NCBI GenBank assembly: GCA_963713505.1
Contig: CAVQMC010000016.1
Span: forward strand, 1 to 64,000
Origin: CAVQMC01 sp963713505
GTDB taxonomy: Bacteria; Bacteroidota; Ignavibacteria; Ignavibacteriales; Ignavibacteriaceae
Direction of reading: 5' to 3'
DNA length: 64,000 bases
The notes beneath the pieces were generated by a model that worked only from the letters and a program-made list of their open reading frames with translations, had not been told where the DNA came from and searched no databases. Each line of letters begins with the position of its first letter. Position 1 is the stretch's first letter. A program made the position numbers and the translations under genes. Positions 47,740-57,685 of this stretch are shown one piece after another.

Positions 47740-49194
47740 ATGAATAATAATTATGAAGCAGTTATAGGTTTAGAAGTTCATGCACAATTGCTTACCGAAT
47801 CAAAAGCATTTTGCGGTTGCTCAACAAAATTCGGCAATTCACCAAATTCAAATGTTTGTCCGGTTTGTTTAGGGCATCCTGGAGTTCTGCCTGTTTTAAA
47901 TAAAAAAGTTGTTGATTTTGCAATACTTATGGGACTTGCAACAAACTGCAGAATAAACTATCAATCAAATTTTGCAAGAAAAAATTATTTTTATCCTGAT
48001 CTTCCCAAAGGATATCAAATATCTCAGTATGAAAATCCAATTTGCGAAAATGGTTTTATTGAATTAAAAATTGATAATAAAATTTCCAAAAAGATCAGAA
48101 TAAAAAGAATTCATATGGAAGAAGATGCCGGCAAATCAATTCATGATTCCGGCTATGAAACTTTAATTGATCTAAACAGGTGCGGAGTTCCGTTAATTGA
48201 AATTGTAAGCGAACCGGACATCAGTACAACTGAAGAAGCAAATTTATATTTGAATAAGCTAAGACAAATTTTAAGATACTTGAATATCTGTGACGGAAAT
48301 ATGGAAGAAGGTTCATTTAGATGTGATGCAAATATTTCTGTTAGAAAAAAAGGTGAAAACATTTTAGGAGTAAAGACAGAAGTAAAAAATATGAACTCCT
48401 TTAAAAATGTGGAAAAAGCAATCGGATTTGAAATTGAAAGGCAGCTTGATTTAATTGAAGATGGCGAAAAAATAATACAGCAAACTTTACTTTGGAATGC
48501 TGATTTAAATAAAGCAATTCCAATGAGAAGTAAAGAGGAAGCTCATGATTACAGATATTTTCCGGAACCCGATCTTTTACCTGTTTTGGTAGATGAAAAC
48601 TGGGAAAACGAAATTGCAGAAAAATTACCCGAATTACCGGATAAAAAATTAAATAGGTTCATTACTGATTTCAATCTGCCGGAATACGATGCAGAAATAT
48701 TAACATTAAATAAAGAAATTGCAGATTATTATGAAGAAATTGTAAAAGAAACAAGTGATTATAAATCTGCAAGTAATTGGGTTATGGTTGAAGTTCTGAA
48801 AATACTAAATCAAGAAAAAATTAATATTAAAGAATTTGCTATTCCCCCCAAAAGAATTGCTCAGTTAATAAATATTGTAAACAAAGGAATAATCAGCGGA
48901 AAAATAGCAAAAGAAATTTTTCCAATTATGCTAAAAGAGGATAAAACTCCTTTGGAAATTGTAAAAGTTAGAGGACTAGCTCAAATAAGTGATTTAGACC
49001 AAATCGAAAAAATAATAGACAAATTATTTGCTAATTTTAATAAACAGGTTGAAGAATACTTAAACGGCAAAGATAAAGTGCTGGGATTTCTTGTAGGACA
49101 AATAATGAAGGAAACTCAGGGTAAAGCAAATCCGCAAATTGTTAATAAAATATTGAAAGAAAAGCTTGCAAAGATTAAGAATGGGACGAAATAA
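47740..49194 (+). CDS. gatB: Aspartyl/glutamyl-tRNA amidotransferase subunit B
   Basis: GatB, with GatA and GatC, converts Glu-tRNA(Gln) and Asp-tRNA(Asn) to the amidated forms. The 484-residue protein has VIGLEVHAQLLTESKAFCGC at residues 5-24, NVCPVCLGHPGVLPVLN near 33, ARKNYFYPDLPKGYQISQYE near 67, and HMEEDAGKSIHD near 127. It ends with the YqeY/GatB tail (GFLVGQIMKETQGKANPQIV). The frame is intact. GatA and GatC are not in the window. It is followed 75 bases later by lepB. Confidence 0.96.
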   Translation: MNNNYEAVIGLEVHAQLLTESKAFCGCSTKFGNSPNSNVCPVCLGHPGVLPVLNKKVVDFAILMGLATNCRINYQSNFARKNYFYPDLPKGYQISQYENPICENGFIELKIDNKISKKIRIKRIHMEEDAGKSIHDSGYETLIDLNRCGVPLIEIVSEPDISTTEEANLYLNKLRQILRYLNICDGNMEEGSFRCDANISVRKKGENILGVKTEVKNMNSFKNVEKAIGFEIERQLDLIEDGEKIIQQTLLWNADLNKAIPMRSKEEAHDYRYFPEPDLLPVLVDENWENEIAEKLPELPDKKLNRFITDFNLPEYDAEILTLNKEIADYYEEIVKETSDYKSASNWVMVEVLKILNQEKINIKEFAIPPKRIAQLINIVNKGIISGKIAKEIFPIMLKEDKTPLEIVKVRGLAQISDLDQIEKIIDKLFANFNKQVEEYLNGKDKVLGFLVGQIMKETQGKANPQIVNKILKEKLAKIKNGTK

Positions 49195-49269
49195 GTAATT
49201 CAACTTATCATATATTTATACTATTTTCTAAAAGTCAATTTATTTCATTATTAATTACCGGAGAAAAAA

Positions 49270-50205
49270 TTGTCATTCAAAGAAGGTCTTAAAAAATTTA
49301 TAGGCATTAAACCAATAGAGGAAGAAAAGAAACCTAAAACTCCGAAAGAAAAAGCAAAAGATTTTATACAACAATTATTATTTGCAGCAGTTGCAGCTTT
49401 TTTAATAATTACATTTATAATTCAAAATACTAGGATACCAACCGGTTCAATGGAAAATACAATTTTAGTCGGAGATTTCGTTTTGGTAAATAAATTTATA
49501 TACGGATCTTCTTCTCCAAGATTTATTCCTTTAACCGATATAGAGATCCCTTATTTTACATTACCAGCGGTTAGAGAACCAAGGCGTAAAGATATAGTTG
49601 TGTTTGAATTTCCGGGAATGCGTGATAGAATTGAACCGGCAGATCCGGGTGTAAATTATGTGAAACGATGTATTGGTATTCCTGGGGATACAATTCAAGT
49701 TATAAATAAAGTTGTTTATGTAAACGGCAAACAATTCTGGATTCCCTCGCACATTAAATATATGAGTCCGTATATAAAACCTAAAAGTTATATTGAACCG
49801 AGAATTTTCCCCAAGGGAATGCCGTGGAATGAAGATAATTACGGTCCTTTAATTATTCCCAAAAAAGGATACACAATCAAATTAACTTTGGATAATGTTG
49901 AAAGATGGAGAACAACAATTGACCGCGAGTACGGCAAAAGAGTTGTAACAATAAAAGGTAATCATGTCGAAATAGAGGGTCAGCCGGTAACATCTTATAC
50001 TTTTAAGAAAAATTATTATTTTATGATGGGTGATAACAGAGATGACAGTTTGGACAGCCGGTTTTGGGGATTTGTACCTAGAGACAGAATAGTCGGTGAA
50101 GCATTTATTACTTTGTTCTCATGGGATAGAAATATTCCGTTTTCGGATTTATTCAGATTGCTTGGATCTATTAGATTAGACAGGGTTTTGAAATTACTTA
50201 ATTAA
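49270..50205 (+). CDS. lepB: Signal peptidase I
   Basis: LepB cleaves signal peptides at the outer face of the inner membrane. The 311-residue protein has one membrane span (residues 33-52), the catalytic Ser60 in PTGSMENTI, Lys132 in YVKRCIGIPGD, and the GDNRDDSLDSRFWG box near 255. An insert of about 60 residues (IPSHIKYMSPYIKPKSYIEP onward) lies between the motifs, longer than in E. coli-size relatives. The start is TTG at 49270 preceded by CCGGAG. A strong terminator follows at 50232. Confidence 0.95.
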   Translation: MSFKEGLKKFIGIKPIEEEKKPKTPKEKAKDFIQQLLFAAVAAFLIITFIIQNTRIPTGSMENTILVGDFVLVNKFIYGSSSPRFIPLTDIEIPYFTLPAVREPRRKDIVVFEFPGMRDRIEPADPGVNYVKRCIGIPGDTIQVINKVVYVNGKQFWIPSHIKYMSPYIKPKSYIEPRIFPKGMPWNEDNYGPLIIPKKGYTIKLTLDNVERWRTTIDREYGKRVVTIKGNHVEIEGQPVTSYTFKKNYYFMMGDNRDDSLDSRFWGFVPRDRIVGEAFITLFSWDRNIPFSDLFRLLGSIRLDRVLKLLN

Positions 50206-50231
50206 AGATTATAAAAATTATTTTTATTTAT

Positions 50232-50277
50232 GAAGACATCATTTTACGTAAAGGTGAAATGATGTCTTCTTTTTTTT
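50232..50277 (+). terminator. Rho-independent terminator after lepB
   Basis: A 16-bp stem (50232-50247 with 50254-50269, one G-T pair) has loop gtaaag and is followed by eight T residues. It starts 26 bases after the lepB stop. Confidence 0.93.
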
Positions 50278-50445
50278 CAAATATTACAAAATAATTTTAT
50301 TTCTTCGTGTTGTTGATCTTTCTACAAACTTTTCGTATTTCGTTTTTACAATGCCCGGCCTAATCTTTTTTGCTTATTTAATTCATCAATATTAAACAAT
50401 GAAAGTTTTTATATATTAGTTATTAAATAATGAAGCATTTTAACT

Positions 50446-51708
50446 ATGAACTATCTCGATATTAATTACAAAAAATATAAACTGAAAAACGGACTTGAAG
50501 TCATCCTTCATCAAAATAATGAACTTCCTTTAACCGCTGTAAATATTTGGTATAAAGTAGGTTCTGCAAATGAGATAAAAGGTAAAACAGGACTTGCGCA
50601 TTTATTTGAACATATGATGTTTCAAGGTTCGGAAAATGTTCCGAAAGAAATGCATTTCCGGCATATTCAAGAATCCGGCGGAAGTTTAAACGGTTCCACA
50701 AGTTTTGATAGAACTAATTTTTATGAAAAAGTTCCTTCCAATTTTCTCGAACTTGCACTTTGGCTGGAATCGGATAGAATGGGTTATTTTCTACCGGCTT
50801 TAACAAAAGAAAAACTACAGAATCAAATTGACGTTGTAAGCAATGAAAGATTAGAAAGATATGATAATCAGCCTTATGGTTTAGCCTGGGAAATTGTTTT
50901 ATCAAATTTATATCCAGATAAACATCCTTATAACTGGTCAACCATAGGTTCGTTAGCAGACATTAAAGGTTTTACCATAGATGATGTTTCGAATTTCTTT
51001 TCAAAATATTACTCCCCTTCCAATGCAGCTTTAGTAATTGCAGGTGATATCAATATAGATTCTGTAAATGAGTTGGTTGAAAAATATTTTGCGGAAATTC
51101 CGGGAAATAAAATTACTAATGGAATTCAAATACCTTCATTTGATTTAAATGAAAACATTATAATAAACCGTAAAGAAAATGTTCAGCTCGACAGAATTTA
51201 TTTTGCATGGAAAACCGTAAAAGCATTTGATAAAGATGATGCTTCGCTGGATATTTTAACAGATATTTTATCGGGTTCAAAAAATTCCAGATTATATAAA
51301 TCTCTGGTTTTTGAAAAAGAACTGGCTCAGGATGTTACTGCTTTTCAGTTTTCCGGCAAATATGACGGACATTTTATGTTAATTGCAACAGCAAAACAAA
51401 ATGTAAATCTTAATGAAATAAAAAAAGAAATTTTTATTGAACTTGAAAAAATTATTTCTAATGGAATTGAAGAAATTGAAATGCAAAAATCAATTAATGG
51501 AATTAAATCAAGTTTTATTTATTCTTTACAGAATTTGGATACATTAGCCGATAGGCTTAATTCCTACAATTTCTTCTTAGGAAATCCAAACTCTTTTAAT
51601 TTTGATTTAAATAGATATGAAAGTGTGAGTATAGAAAATATAAAAACAACTTTAACTGAATTATTAAACAAAAATTATTTGGAACTACGTATTTCACCAA
51701 ATAATTAA
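50446..51708 (+). CDS. M16 family metallopeptidase, catalytic type
   Basis: The 420-residue protein has the inverted zinc motif HLFEH at residues 52-56 (TGLAHLFEHMMFQG) and the downstream Glu near residue 129 (VVSNERLERYDN). LYPDKHPYNWSTIGSLADI near 150 is typical of processing-peptidase-like M16B enzymes. It pairs with the next gene, 12 bases away, which lacks the zinc site, as in two-subunit M16 peptidases. The substrate and location are uncertain; no signal peptide is seen, so a cytoplasmic or unconventional location is likely. Confidence 0.92.
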   Translation: MNYLDINYKKYKLKNGLEVILHQNNELPLTAVNIWYKVGSANEIKGKTGLAHLFEHMMFQGSENVPKEMHFRHIQESGGSLNGSTSFDRTNFYEKVPSNFLELALWLESDRMGYFLPALTKEKLQNQIDVVSNERLERYDNQPYGLAWEIVLSNLYPDKHPYNWSTIGSLADIKGFTIDDVSNFFSKYYSPSNAALVIAGDINIDSVNELVEKYFAEIPGNKITNGIQIPSFDLNENIIINRKENVQLDRIYFAWKTVKAFDKDDASLDILTDILSGSKNSRLYKSLVFEKELAQDVTAFQFSGKYDGHFMLIATAKQNVNLNEIKKEIFIELEKIISNGIEEIEMQKSINGIKSSFIYSLQNLDTLADRLNSYNFFLGNPNSFNFDLNRYESVSIENIKTTLTELLNKNYLELRISPNN

Positions 51709-51720
51709 TTTGAAATTTTT

Positions 51721-53085
51721 ATGATAATTAACAGAAAATTAAAACCAAATCCCCAAAAAGAAATTTTATTTAAACTCCCGGAAATTGAAGAGTTTAATTT
51801 AAGAAATGGATTAAAAATTCTTTTTGTAAATAAAAACAGTCTTCCGATTGTCAGATTCAATCTGGTTGTAAATTCCGGAAGTAAAGTTGATGAACAAAAT
51901 AAAAAAGGATTATCAAATTTATTCGGTATGATGCTGGATGAAGGAGCAGGGCAATATAATGCTTTGGAATTAAGCGATGAATTTGATGCATTGGGAACAT
52001 CATTTAATATCAGTACTTCGCAAGACAGTACTTATGCTTCCATGCAGACTTTAAAAGAAAATTTAAAGAGATCAGTTGAATTGTTCAGTTTAGTATTAAC
52101 AAAACCTAAACTAGCAGAAGATGATTTTGAAAGAGAAAAAAGAAAAGTTTTAACCAGACTGCTTCAAATTCAGGATGAACCGGATGAAATTGCCGATAAT
52201 GTTTTTGAAAAAATTATTTTCGGAAAAAATAATCCTTATACAAACCCGACTATCGGTTTAGAAAAAGACATAAGCAAAATTTCTATAAATGATGTAAGAA
52301 AATTTTATAATAATTTTTTCCAGCCCGATAATGCTGCTTTGATTGTAGTGGGAGATTCAAATAAAAATGAACTTCTAAATTTATTAAATGAAAATTTAAA
52401 TGATTGGTCGAAAGGAGAAAATGTTAATTTTGAATACAAAAAAGCCGAAGTACAAAGATCTAAATTTATTGTTGTCCATAAAGAAAATACTGTTCAAAGT
52501 GAAATTAGAGCCGGACATTTAACTTCAAAACGAAACGAAAAAGATTTTTATTCAAAATTACTTTTAAATACAATTTTCGGCGGACAATTCTCATCCAGAA
52601 TAAATCTTAAACTCCGCGAAGATAAAGGATATACTTACGGCGCATTTACAAAATTTACTTATTACATGGATGATGCTTATTTCTATTTATCTACTTCAGT
52701 TGGAATTGAAAATACAGGTAATACAATTAAAGAAATTTTGTACGAATTAAACAAAATTCAGGATGGAGTTATAAGAGAAGAATTAGATTTTGCAAAGTCA
52801 TCAATTATAAGAAAATTTCCTTCCGGTTTTGAAACGTACGGACAAATAGCTGCAAACTTAACCGGTAAAGTTATTTATTCTCTTCCCGATAAGTACTTCA
52901 ATAATTATTTGGATAGAATTAAAAACACAACCATTGAAGATATTAATATTTCAGCACAAAAAAATATTTTTCCGGATAAAATGGTTTATGTAATAGTCGG
53001 AGATAAAACCAAAATAATTCCGCAATTAAAGGAACTAGGAATTAAAGAAATTGAAGAAGTTAATAATAACGGTGATCCGGTTTAA
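51721..53085 (+). CDS. M16 family protein, non-catalytic partner
   Basis: The 454-residue protein aligns with M16 but lacks HxxEH: the equivalent segment is KKGLSNLFGMMLDEGAGQYN near residue 60. It keeps the substrate-binding LREDKGYTYGAFTKF near residue 298, as the non-catalytic subunits do. With the upstream gene it probably forms a heterodimeric peptidase. It ends in a 4-base tail-to-tail overlap with the minus-strand gene at 53082. The frame is intact. Confidence 0.9.
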   Translation: MIINRKLKPNPQKEILFKLPEIEEFNLRNGLKILFVNKNSLPIVRFNLVVNSGSKVDEQNKKGLSNLFGMMLDEGAGQYNALELSDEFDALGTSFNISTSQDSTYASMQTLKENLKRSVELFSLVLTKPKLAEDDFEREKRKVLTRLLQIQDEPDEIADNVFEKIIFGKNNPYTNPTIGLEKDISKISINDVRKFYNNFFQPDNAALIVVGDSNKNELLNLLNENLNDWSKGENVNFEYKKAEVQRSKFIVVHKENTVQSEIRAGHLTSKRNEKDFYSKLLLNTIFGGQFSSRINLKLREDKGYTYGAFTKFTYYMDDAYFYLSTSVGIENTGNTIKEILYELNKIQDGVIREELDFAKSSIIRKFPSGFETYGQIAANLTGKVIYSLPDKYFNNYLDRIKNTTIEDINISAQKNIFPDKMVYVIVGDKTKIIPQLKELGIKEIEEVNNNGDPV

Positions 53086-54115
53086 TAGTTTGAATTTTCA
53101 GTGAAAATAATCTGTGATGGATTTATAAATTTGTAACCGGTTTTTCTGTATTTAATTATTAAAGGTTGAATTTTATAATAGTCTTCTGCAGAAATTAAAA
53201 CTAATCTTTTTCTATTCCCTTCCAAATTTTCCATGTAACTGTTAAAATTAGATTCAAGAATTTTATCGCTGCTTCCATTGATTTTTCGAATAGAATTTAC
53301 CGGAATTAATTTAATATTTCTTTTTGTTAACTCATTCATAATTATATTTTTCACAGAAGAATTAAAGATATCCGATTTTTCATCTTCAAAAAAGCAAATA
53401 GCTTTTTTATAGTTATAAATAATTGACCGCATTGAAAGTTCATTCTTATTCTTACTAAAACTTTCTCTTAATTTAAAATCCAGATCGGAAATATCATCAT
53501 TCAATAAAACGGCATATTCTTTTCTGTTTTTATTTAAAACATTAATTAATTTTTCCGAAGATTTGGATGGAATTATTATAACTGCAAATGGTTCGGAAGA
53601 TTTTAACAAAACAGAATCTTCATCCGAGCTCAAGAGAATTAAAATCCGTCAGCATAAATCCAACATCAACTGTTTTCCTTTTTATTTGATCATCGTACTC
53701 AAAATCAGCAGTTAATTTTAAATTGCTTCCCGAATAAATATTAATTTTATTTTTTCCATTAATTTTTAATTCTTTATTTTGAATAACAACATCATTCGAA
53801 TCAAACTGCTCATTTATTTCATCTAATACAATTGGTATTGGCAAATCAGAAGGGACTTTTATTCTGTAAGCATATTTTAACGAATCCGGTTCGTTTTTTC
53901 CAATTTTAAGTGAGGTTATCCAATCAGCTTCTAAAGCCTAACTTAAATAAAGCTGATTGAAAATTTTCATTAATAGTTTTAGAGAAAATTTCCTTTTTAC
54001 TTTTCGGAATTTCCGAATGATAAATTCTTCCAATAATTATATTTACAATTAAAAAAAAGACTGCAATTCCAAAAAGAATTTGAACTAATCTTCTTTTATC
54101 TCCGGTTATTTTCAT
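53082..54115 (-). CDS. Membrane-anchored protein, divergent polysaccharide deacetylase-like (two frame breaks)
   Basis: Three open pieces read as one protein of about 344 residues. The first has a membrane span (LVQILFGIAVFFLIVNIIIG near residue 10) and ends at 53924. The second has YAYRIKVPSDLPIPIVLDEI and LKLTADFEYDDQIKRKTVDV. The third, to 53082, has FAVIIIPSKSSEKLINVL, KKAICFFEDEKSDIF and RLVLISAEDYYKIQPLIIKY. The order and spacing recall the divergent polysaccharide deacetylase family (DUF610), but catalytic residues are not obvious, so this is tentative. Breaks near 53935 and 53637 each fit one extra base. The start lies 22 bases after the crotonase stop. Confidence 0.5.
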
Positions 54116-54136
54116 TAATTAAATTAAAGGAAAAAT

Positions 54137-54920
54137 TTATTTGTTTTTAAAATCGGGTTTTCTTTTTTCCAGAAATGCTGCAGTTCCCTCTTTAGCATCT
54201 TCAGTACCGCAGCATAATCCGAACAAACTTGCTTCGTAAGTTTGACCTTCTTTGGAAGAAACTTCATCCACTATATTTATAGCTTTAACTGCAAGTCTAA
54301 TTGCCTGCTGACCTTTTGATGCAATTTTATTTGCCATTTCCAGAGCTTTATCCAAAAGTTCCTCTTGTTTGTAGACCTTATTAACTAATCCCAATCTTAA
54401 TGCTTCATTAGCATCAATCATATCTCCGGTTAAAATATATTCCATTGCTCTTCCGGAATTAATTAATCTTGTTAGTCTTTGAGTTCCGCCGAATCCGGGA
54501 ATTAAACCTAAATTAACTTCCGGCTGACCGAATTTTGCATTTTCCGAAGCAATACGAATGTGACAGGAAAGAGCAAGTTCGCTTCCGCCGCCTAATGCAA
54601 AACCGTTAACAGCGGCAATTACAGGTTTATCTAAATTTTCAATTAAGTTAAAAACTTTTTGACCGTTTTCTGCAAACTCTTTTCCGCCGATCATATTTAA
54701 TTTGTTCAATTCGGAAATATCTGCTCCGGCAACAAATGCTTTTTGTCCGCTTCCGGTTATTATTACAACAAAAACAGTTTTATCATTTCTTAATTCCGTA
54801 AAAGCTTTCTTCAAGTTCGGCAATTGTTTCATTATTTAAAGCATTTAGTTTATCAGGTCTGTTCATAGTTACAACAGCAACATTTTCTTTTTTTTCAACT
54901 ATAATATTATTGTATGACAT
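54137..54920 (-). CDS. Enoyl-CoA hydratase/crotonase family protein (one frame break near 54825)
   Basis: The enzyme acts on acyl-CoA thioesters, most likely hydrating 2-enoyl-CoA. The N-terminus from ATG 54920 (MSYNNIIVEKKENVAVVTMN, then RPDKLNALN) is in another frame; one extra base near 54825 separates it from KKAFTELRNDKTVFVVI. The oxyanion-hole motif AFVAGADISEL and both catalytic Glu positions are present (GGGSELALSCHIRIAS and KFGQPEVNLGLIPGFGG). The corrected length is about 260 residues, usual for the family. The specific substrate cannot be told. Confidence 0.92.
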
Positions 54921-54930
54921 TTTATTCCCT

Positions 54931-55518
54931 CTAATAATTTATGAATAAAGGAAGTCTCACTTTCAAATCAAAAGATAAGAACTGATTATTTTGATAAAAA
55001 TTATATGTGGCTAAAATTTCCAGTAAAAACATTGAGAAACCGCCGCCAACTGAAACTCCGAGTTTTGAACTTTCCTCTGTAAAATTAATTTTTCCAGATT
55101 CTAATTTAAATTGATGCAATTTTTGATAATAGCTGTAATCGACAGAAGCTTCGAGAATCGGCATCATCAAAACAACATTTTCAAATAAAGGCGGGAAGTA
55201 ATATCTTATTCCAAGATTAACCGGAATATTTGTAACCGAATAATTTGAATAATCGCTGGTTTGATAAAATGACTGCGAACCCGGAAATTGATCGTAGCCT
55301 AACCTGGCAAAAATGAAAATGGGTAAATATTCATTATCTGTATATGAAAACTCAACGTTTAATCCATATCCTAAATCAGATCGATTGGCAAAACTTGCAA
55401 GCGGCAGCCTTGGACCAACACCAAAGGCTACAAAAAATCCGCGTGCTTTGTCTGCAGGTTTTGCAAAAGTTCCAATCTGGATCAACAATAAAAATATGAT
55501 GATAAATATTTTTTTCAT
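54931..55518 (-). CDS. Outer-membrane beta-barrel-like protein
   Basis: The 195-residue protein has a signal peptide (MKKIFIIIFLLLIQIGTFA-KP). Alternating aromatic strands follow, such as GFFVAFGVGPRLPLASF, LGYGLNVEFSYTDNEYLPIF, NIPVNLGIRYYFPP, and a last strand FLSFDLKVRLPLFINY with a terminal aromatic. This is the pattern of small 8-stranded outer-membrane barrels. No enzyme motif is seen. It is convergent with no gene and lies just upstream of the crotonase gene on the same strand, with a 10-base gap. Confidence 0.72.
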   Translation of the reverse strand: MKKIFIIIFLLLIQIGTFAKPADKARGFFVAFGVGPRLPLASFANRSDLGYGLNVEFSYTDNEYLPIFIFARLGYDQFPGSQSFYQTSDYSNYSVTNIPVNLGIRYYFPPLFENVVLMMPILEASVDYSYYQKLHQFKLESGKINFTEESSKLGVSVGGGFSMFLLEILATYNFYQNNQFLSFDLKVRLPLFINY

Positions 55519-55578
55519 TATTAGTCTGAATAATTATATTTATTAAAATACAAAATTATAAACTCTTCATAAAATTTT

Positions 55579-56385
55579 TCATTTAACGGCGTTATTTTTT
55601 TTAGGATGATCTGTCATCCAAATCAAAATGAGCAAATTCATCAAATAAAAAAAAGGAAAAACAAACTGAATAATATTTTTATTTATTTCGATAAAACCAT
55701 CCCAGCCGGAATATTGGGTTGCAAAAAATAAATGAATTAATTCCTTTGAATTGCTGCCGAAAATTAAAACTGCAATCCAAAATATACTAAACAAATAAAT
55801 TCCAAATCTGTAAATATTATCAAACCTCAAAAAAGAAATTGATAAACTAATTACAATAATTAAATATGTTATCAGATTAAACGGAATTAAATTGTGCTTG
55901 GGAGCAGGAATTAATTCAAACAAAAATAATGTAAATAATACCAATGTTATTGCTGCGAATTTTCTTTCAAAATTTTGTTTAATAAAAGAAAGGAAAATGT
56001 AAAGGAAAATTATTTGAGGCAAATTCCAAATCAGATAAATAGGATAATCAACAATTGATGATAAACCGAATTCATAAAAATATTCAGGTTCGACAAACTC
56101 TGCATTAGTTGTAATAAATAAAACAATTATTATAACAGCTGCAGCTAATAAAATCCAAATAAGGGTTTTTGATATTTTTCCTAATTCAAATTTTTTAAAA
56201 TGAATTTTAACTTTTTGTCTGTTTTCTTTTTTGATAAGAATTAATAATGGGAGTAAACTGCTTAAGTGAAATCTAAAACCAAGTAAAACAAAATATGTTT
56301 CCAGTCCAAAGTATCTTAAAGTATATCCTAAAATATTTGTAATTAAAATAATCAGGATAATTAATGTTTTGCTTTTTAGATTCAC
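55579..56385 (-). CDS. Multi-pass membrane protein of unknown function
   Basis: The 268-residue protein has about eight membrane spans with Ile/Leu/Phe-rich segments and a few charged loops (KKENRQKVKIHFKKFELGK near residue 52). The arrangement is a little like CPBP intramembrane proteases, but the EExxxR and HxxxN motifs of that family are absent, so I do not assign it. It follows the DUF2231 gene on the same strand after 8 bases, suggesting an operon. The frame is intact. Confidence 0.7.
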   Translation of the reverse strand: MNLKSKTLIILIILITNILGYTLRYFGLETYFVLLGFRFHLSSLLPLLILIKKENRQKVKIHFKKFELGKISKTLIWILLAAAVIIIVLFITTNAEFVEPEYFYEFGLSSIVDYPIYLIWNLPQIIFLYIFLSFIKQNFERKFAAITLVLFTLFLFELIPAPKHNLIPFNLITYLIIVISLSISFLRFDNIYRFGIYLFSIFWIAVLIFGSNSKELIHLFFATQYSGWDGFIEINKNIIQFVFPFFYLMNLLILIWMTDHPKKNNAVK

Positions 56386-56393
56386 TAATTAAA

Positions 56394-56864
56394 TTATTTA
56401 CTTTCAGGTTTTAACAATTGCGTTCCAACTCCATATTTATAAACCAGTTTTCCTCCGAGTTCGCCGGTTCTGTAAATAATAAACATTCCGACAATTGCCA
56501 GCACAAGGAAAACATATTTTATATAACCGGCAAATTTTTTCTTTAAAACAGCCATCGTTCTTAAAATAAGTAGAATTGAAAAAAACCAGACAGCCCAATT
56601 TGCAGATTCTTGATGTTCTGATATTGCATGAAACGGAATCATAGCACCTTGATTTTCCCATTTATTTGCAACATCCAAAGCCTGGTTGCCTGTTAAAACT
56701 GCTGAAAGTGTGCTTAATACTCCAAGAAATAAAATTAAATGGGCAGCTTTTGAAAAGAAATCCTTTTTGAAAACAACTCCGATAAATTCCAGCAATACAT
56801 AAACAGATAAAAGTGCAATTGCAAAATGTACAACTTTAGGATGATACTGTGCTAAAAATTCCAT
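56394..56864 (-). CDS. DUF2231 family membrane protein
   Basis: The 156-residue protein has four membrane spans and the DUF2231 marks: HPKVVHFAIALLSVYVLLEF at residues 8-27, TGNQALDVANKW near 58, a His/Glu pair in HAISEHQESANWAVWF near 78, and TGELGGKLVYKYGVG near 132. DUF2231 proteins are often heme- or redox-associated membrane proteins, but the function is not established. It begins the two-gene unit with the following membrane protein. Confidence 0.82.
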   Translation of the reverse strand: MEFLAQYHPKVVHFAIALLSVYVLLEFIGVVFKKDFFSKAAHLILFLGVLSTLSAVLTGNQALDVANKWENQGAMIPFHAISEHQESANWAVWFFSILLILRTMAVLKKKFAGYIKYVFLVLAIVGMFIIYRTGELGGKLVYKYGVGTQLLKPESK

Positions 56865-56926
56865 TTAAATTCCTTTCAAATTATTTAGCTGTTTTTAATT
56901 CCAACTTTTCATAAAATAAAGATTAA

Positions 56927-57685
56927 TTATCCGCATAAAACCGAACCGCCGTTAACGTTTAATATTTCTCCATTAATTTGTTTTGCAAAATCGGATGCAA
57001 TAAATAGAACCGGTCCGGCAATATCTTCCGGATCCGCAATTTTATTTGTGGGAATTTCATTTTTAATTTTTGTATGAAGTTTTTTATTTTTTAAAGTATC
57101 AATTGTCATGTCAGTAGTAACCCAGCCGGGAGCAACAGAATTTGCGGTTATATTAAATTTACCAACTTCAGCAGCAAGTGATTTTGTAAAAGAAATCATT
57201 CCTCCTTTAGAAGCGGCATAATGAGAGTGAAACGGCTCGCCTCTTTGTCCGGCTGTAGACGATATATTAATAATTCTTCCAAACTTATTTTTCTTCATTA
57301 AAGGAAGAACAAGTTTTGTAATATTAAAAGTGCCTGTTAAATTTATTCTGATGGTTTCTTCCCATTGTTTCAAAGTCATTTTATCGGCTTCAGCTTCTTT
57401 CCAAATACCGGCATTGTTAATTAAGATATCAATTTTTCCAAAATCTTTTATTATTTGTTTAACTTGTTTTTCAATACTTTTAGTATTATTTAAATTTAAT
57501 TTATAAGCTCTTATCGGGTTACGGTTTTTTGTGTTTATAATTAATTTTTCAGCATCCTTTTTATTTTTAGAATAAGTAAATGCAACATTTGCATTTGACT
57601 GCGAAAACATTTTTACACAAGCCGCTCCAATTCCTCTTGATCCTCCGGTAATAAGCACGTTTTTATTTGTAAAATCTAAGTTCAT
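56927..57685 (-). CDS. SDR family oxidoreductase, 3-oxoacyl-ACP reductase-like
   Basis: The 252-residue classical short-chain dehydrogenase has the cofactor loop ITGGSRGIGAACVK at about residues 13-26, NNAGIWKE near 90, catalytic Ser in ISSTAGQRG near 142 and YAASKGG near 156, and the PGWVTTDM segment near 186. The end, INGEILNVNGGSVLCG, is typical of FabG. It probably uses NADPH because of Ser/Lys after the second strand, but whether it serves fatty acid synthesis is uncertain without other fab genes nearby. The start overlaps the truA stop by 4 bases. Confidence 0.88.
   Translation of the reverse strand: MNLDFTNKNVLITGGSRGIGAACVKMFSQSNANVAFTYSKNKKDAEKLIINTKNRNPIRAYKLNLNNTKSIEKQVKQIIKDFGKIDILINNAGIWKEAEADKMTLKQWEETIRINLTGTFNITKLVLPLMKKNKFGRIINISSTAGQRGEPFHSHYAASKGGMISFTKSLAAEVGKFNITANSVAPGWVTTDMTIDTLKNKKLHTKIKNEIPTNKIADPEDIAGPVLFIASDFAKQINGEILNVNGGSVLCG

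Noticed and set aside
55579..56385. CPBP intramembrane protease
   Set aside because: Topology is similar but the EExxxR and HxxxN-type catalytic motifs are absent.
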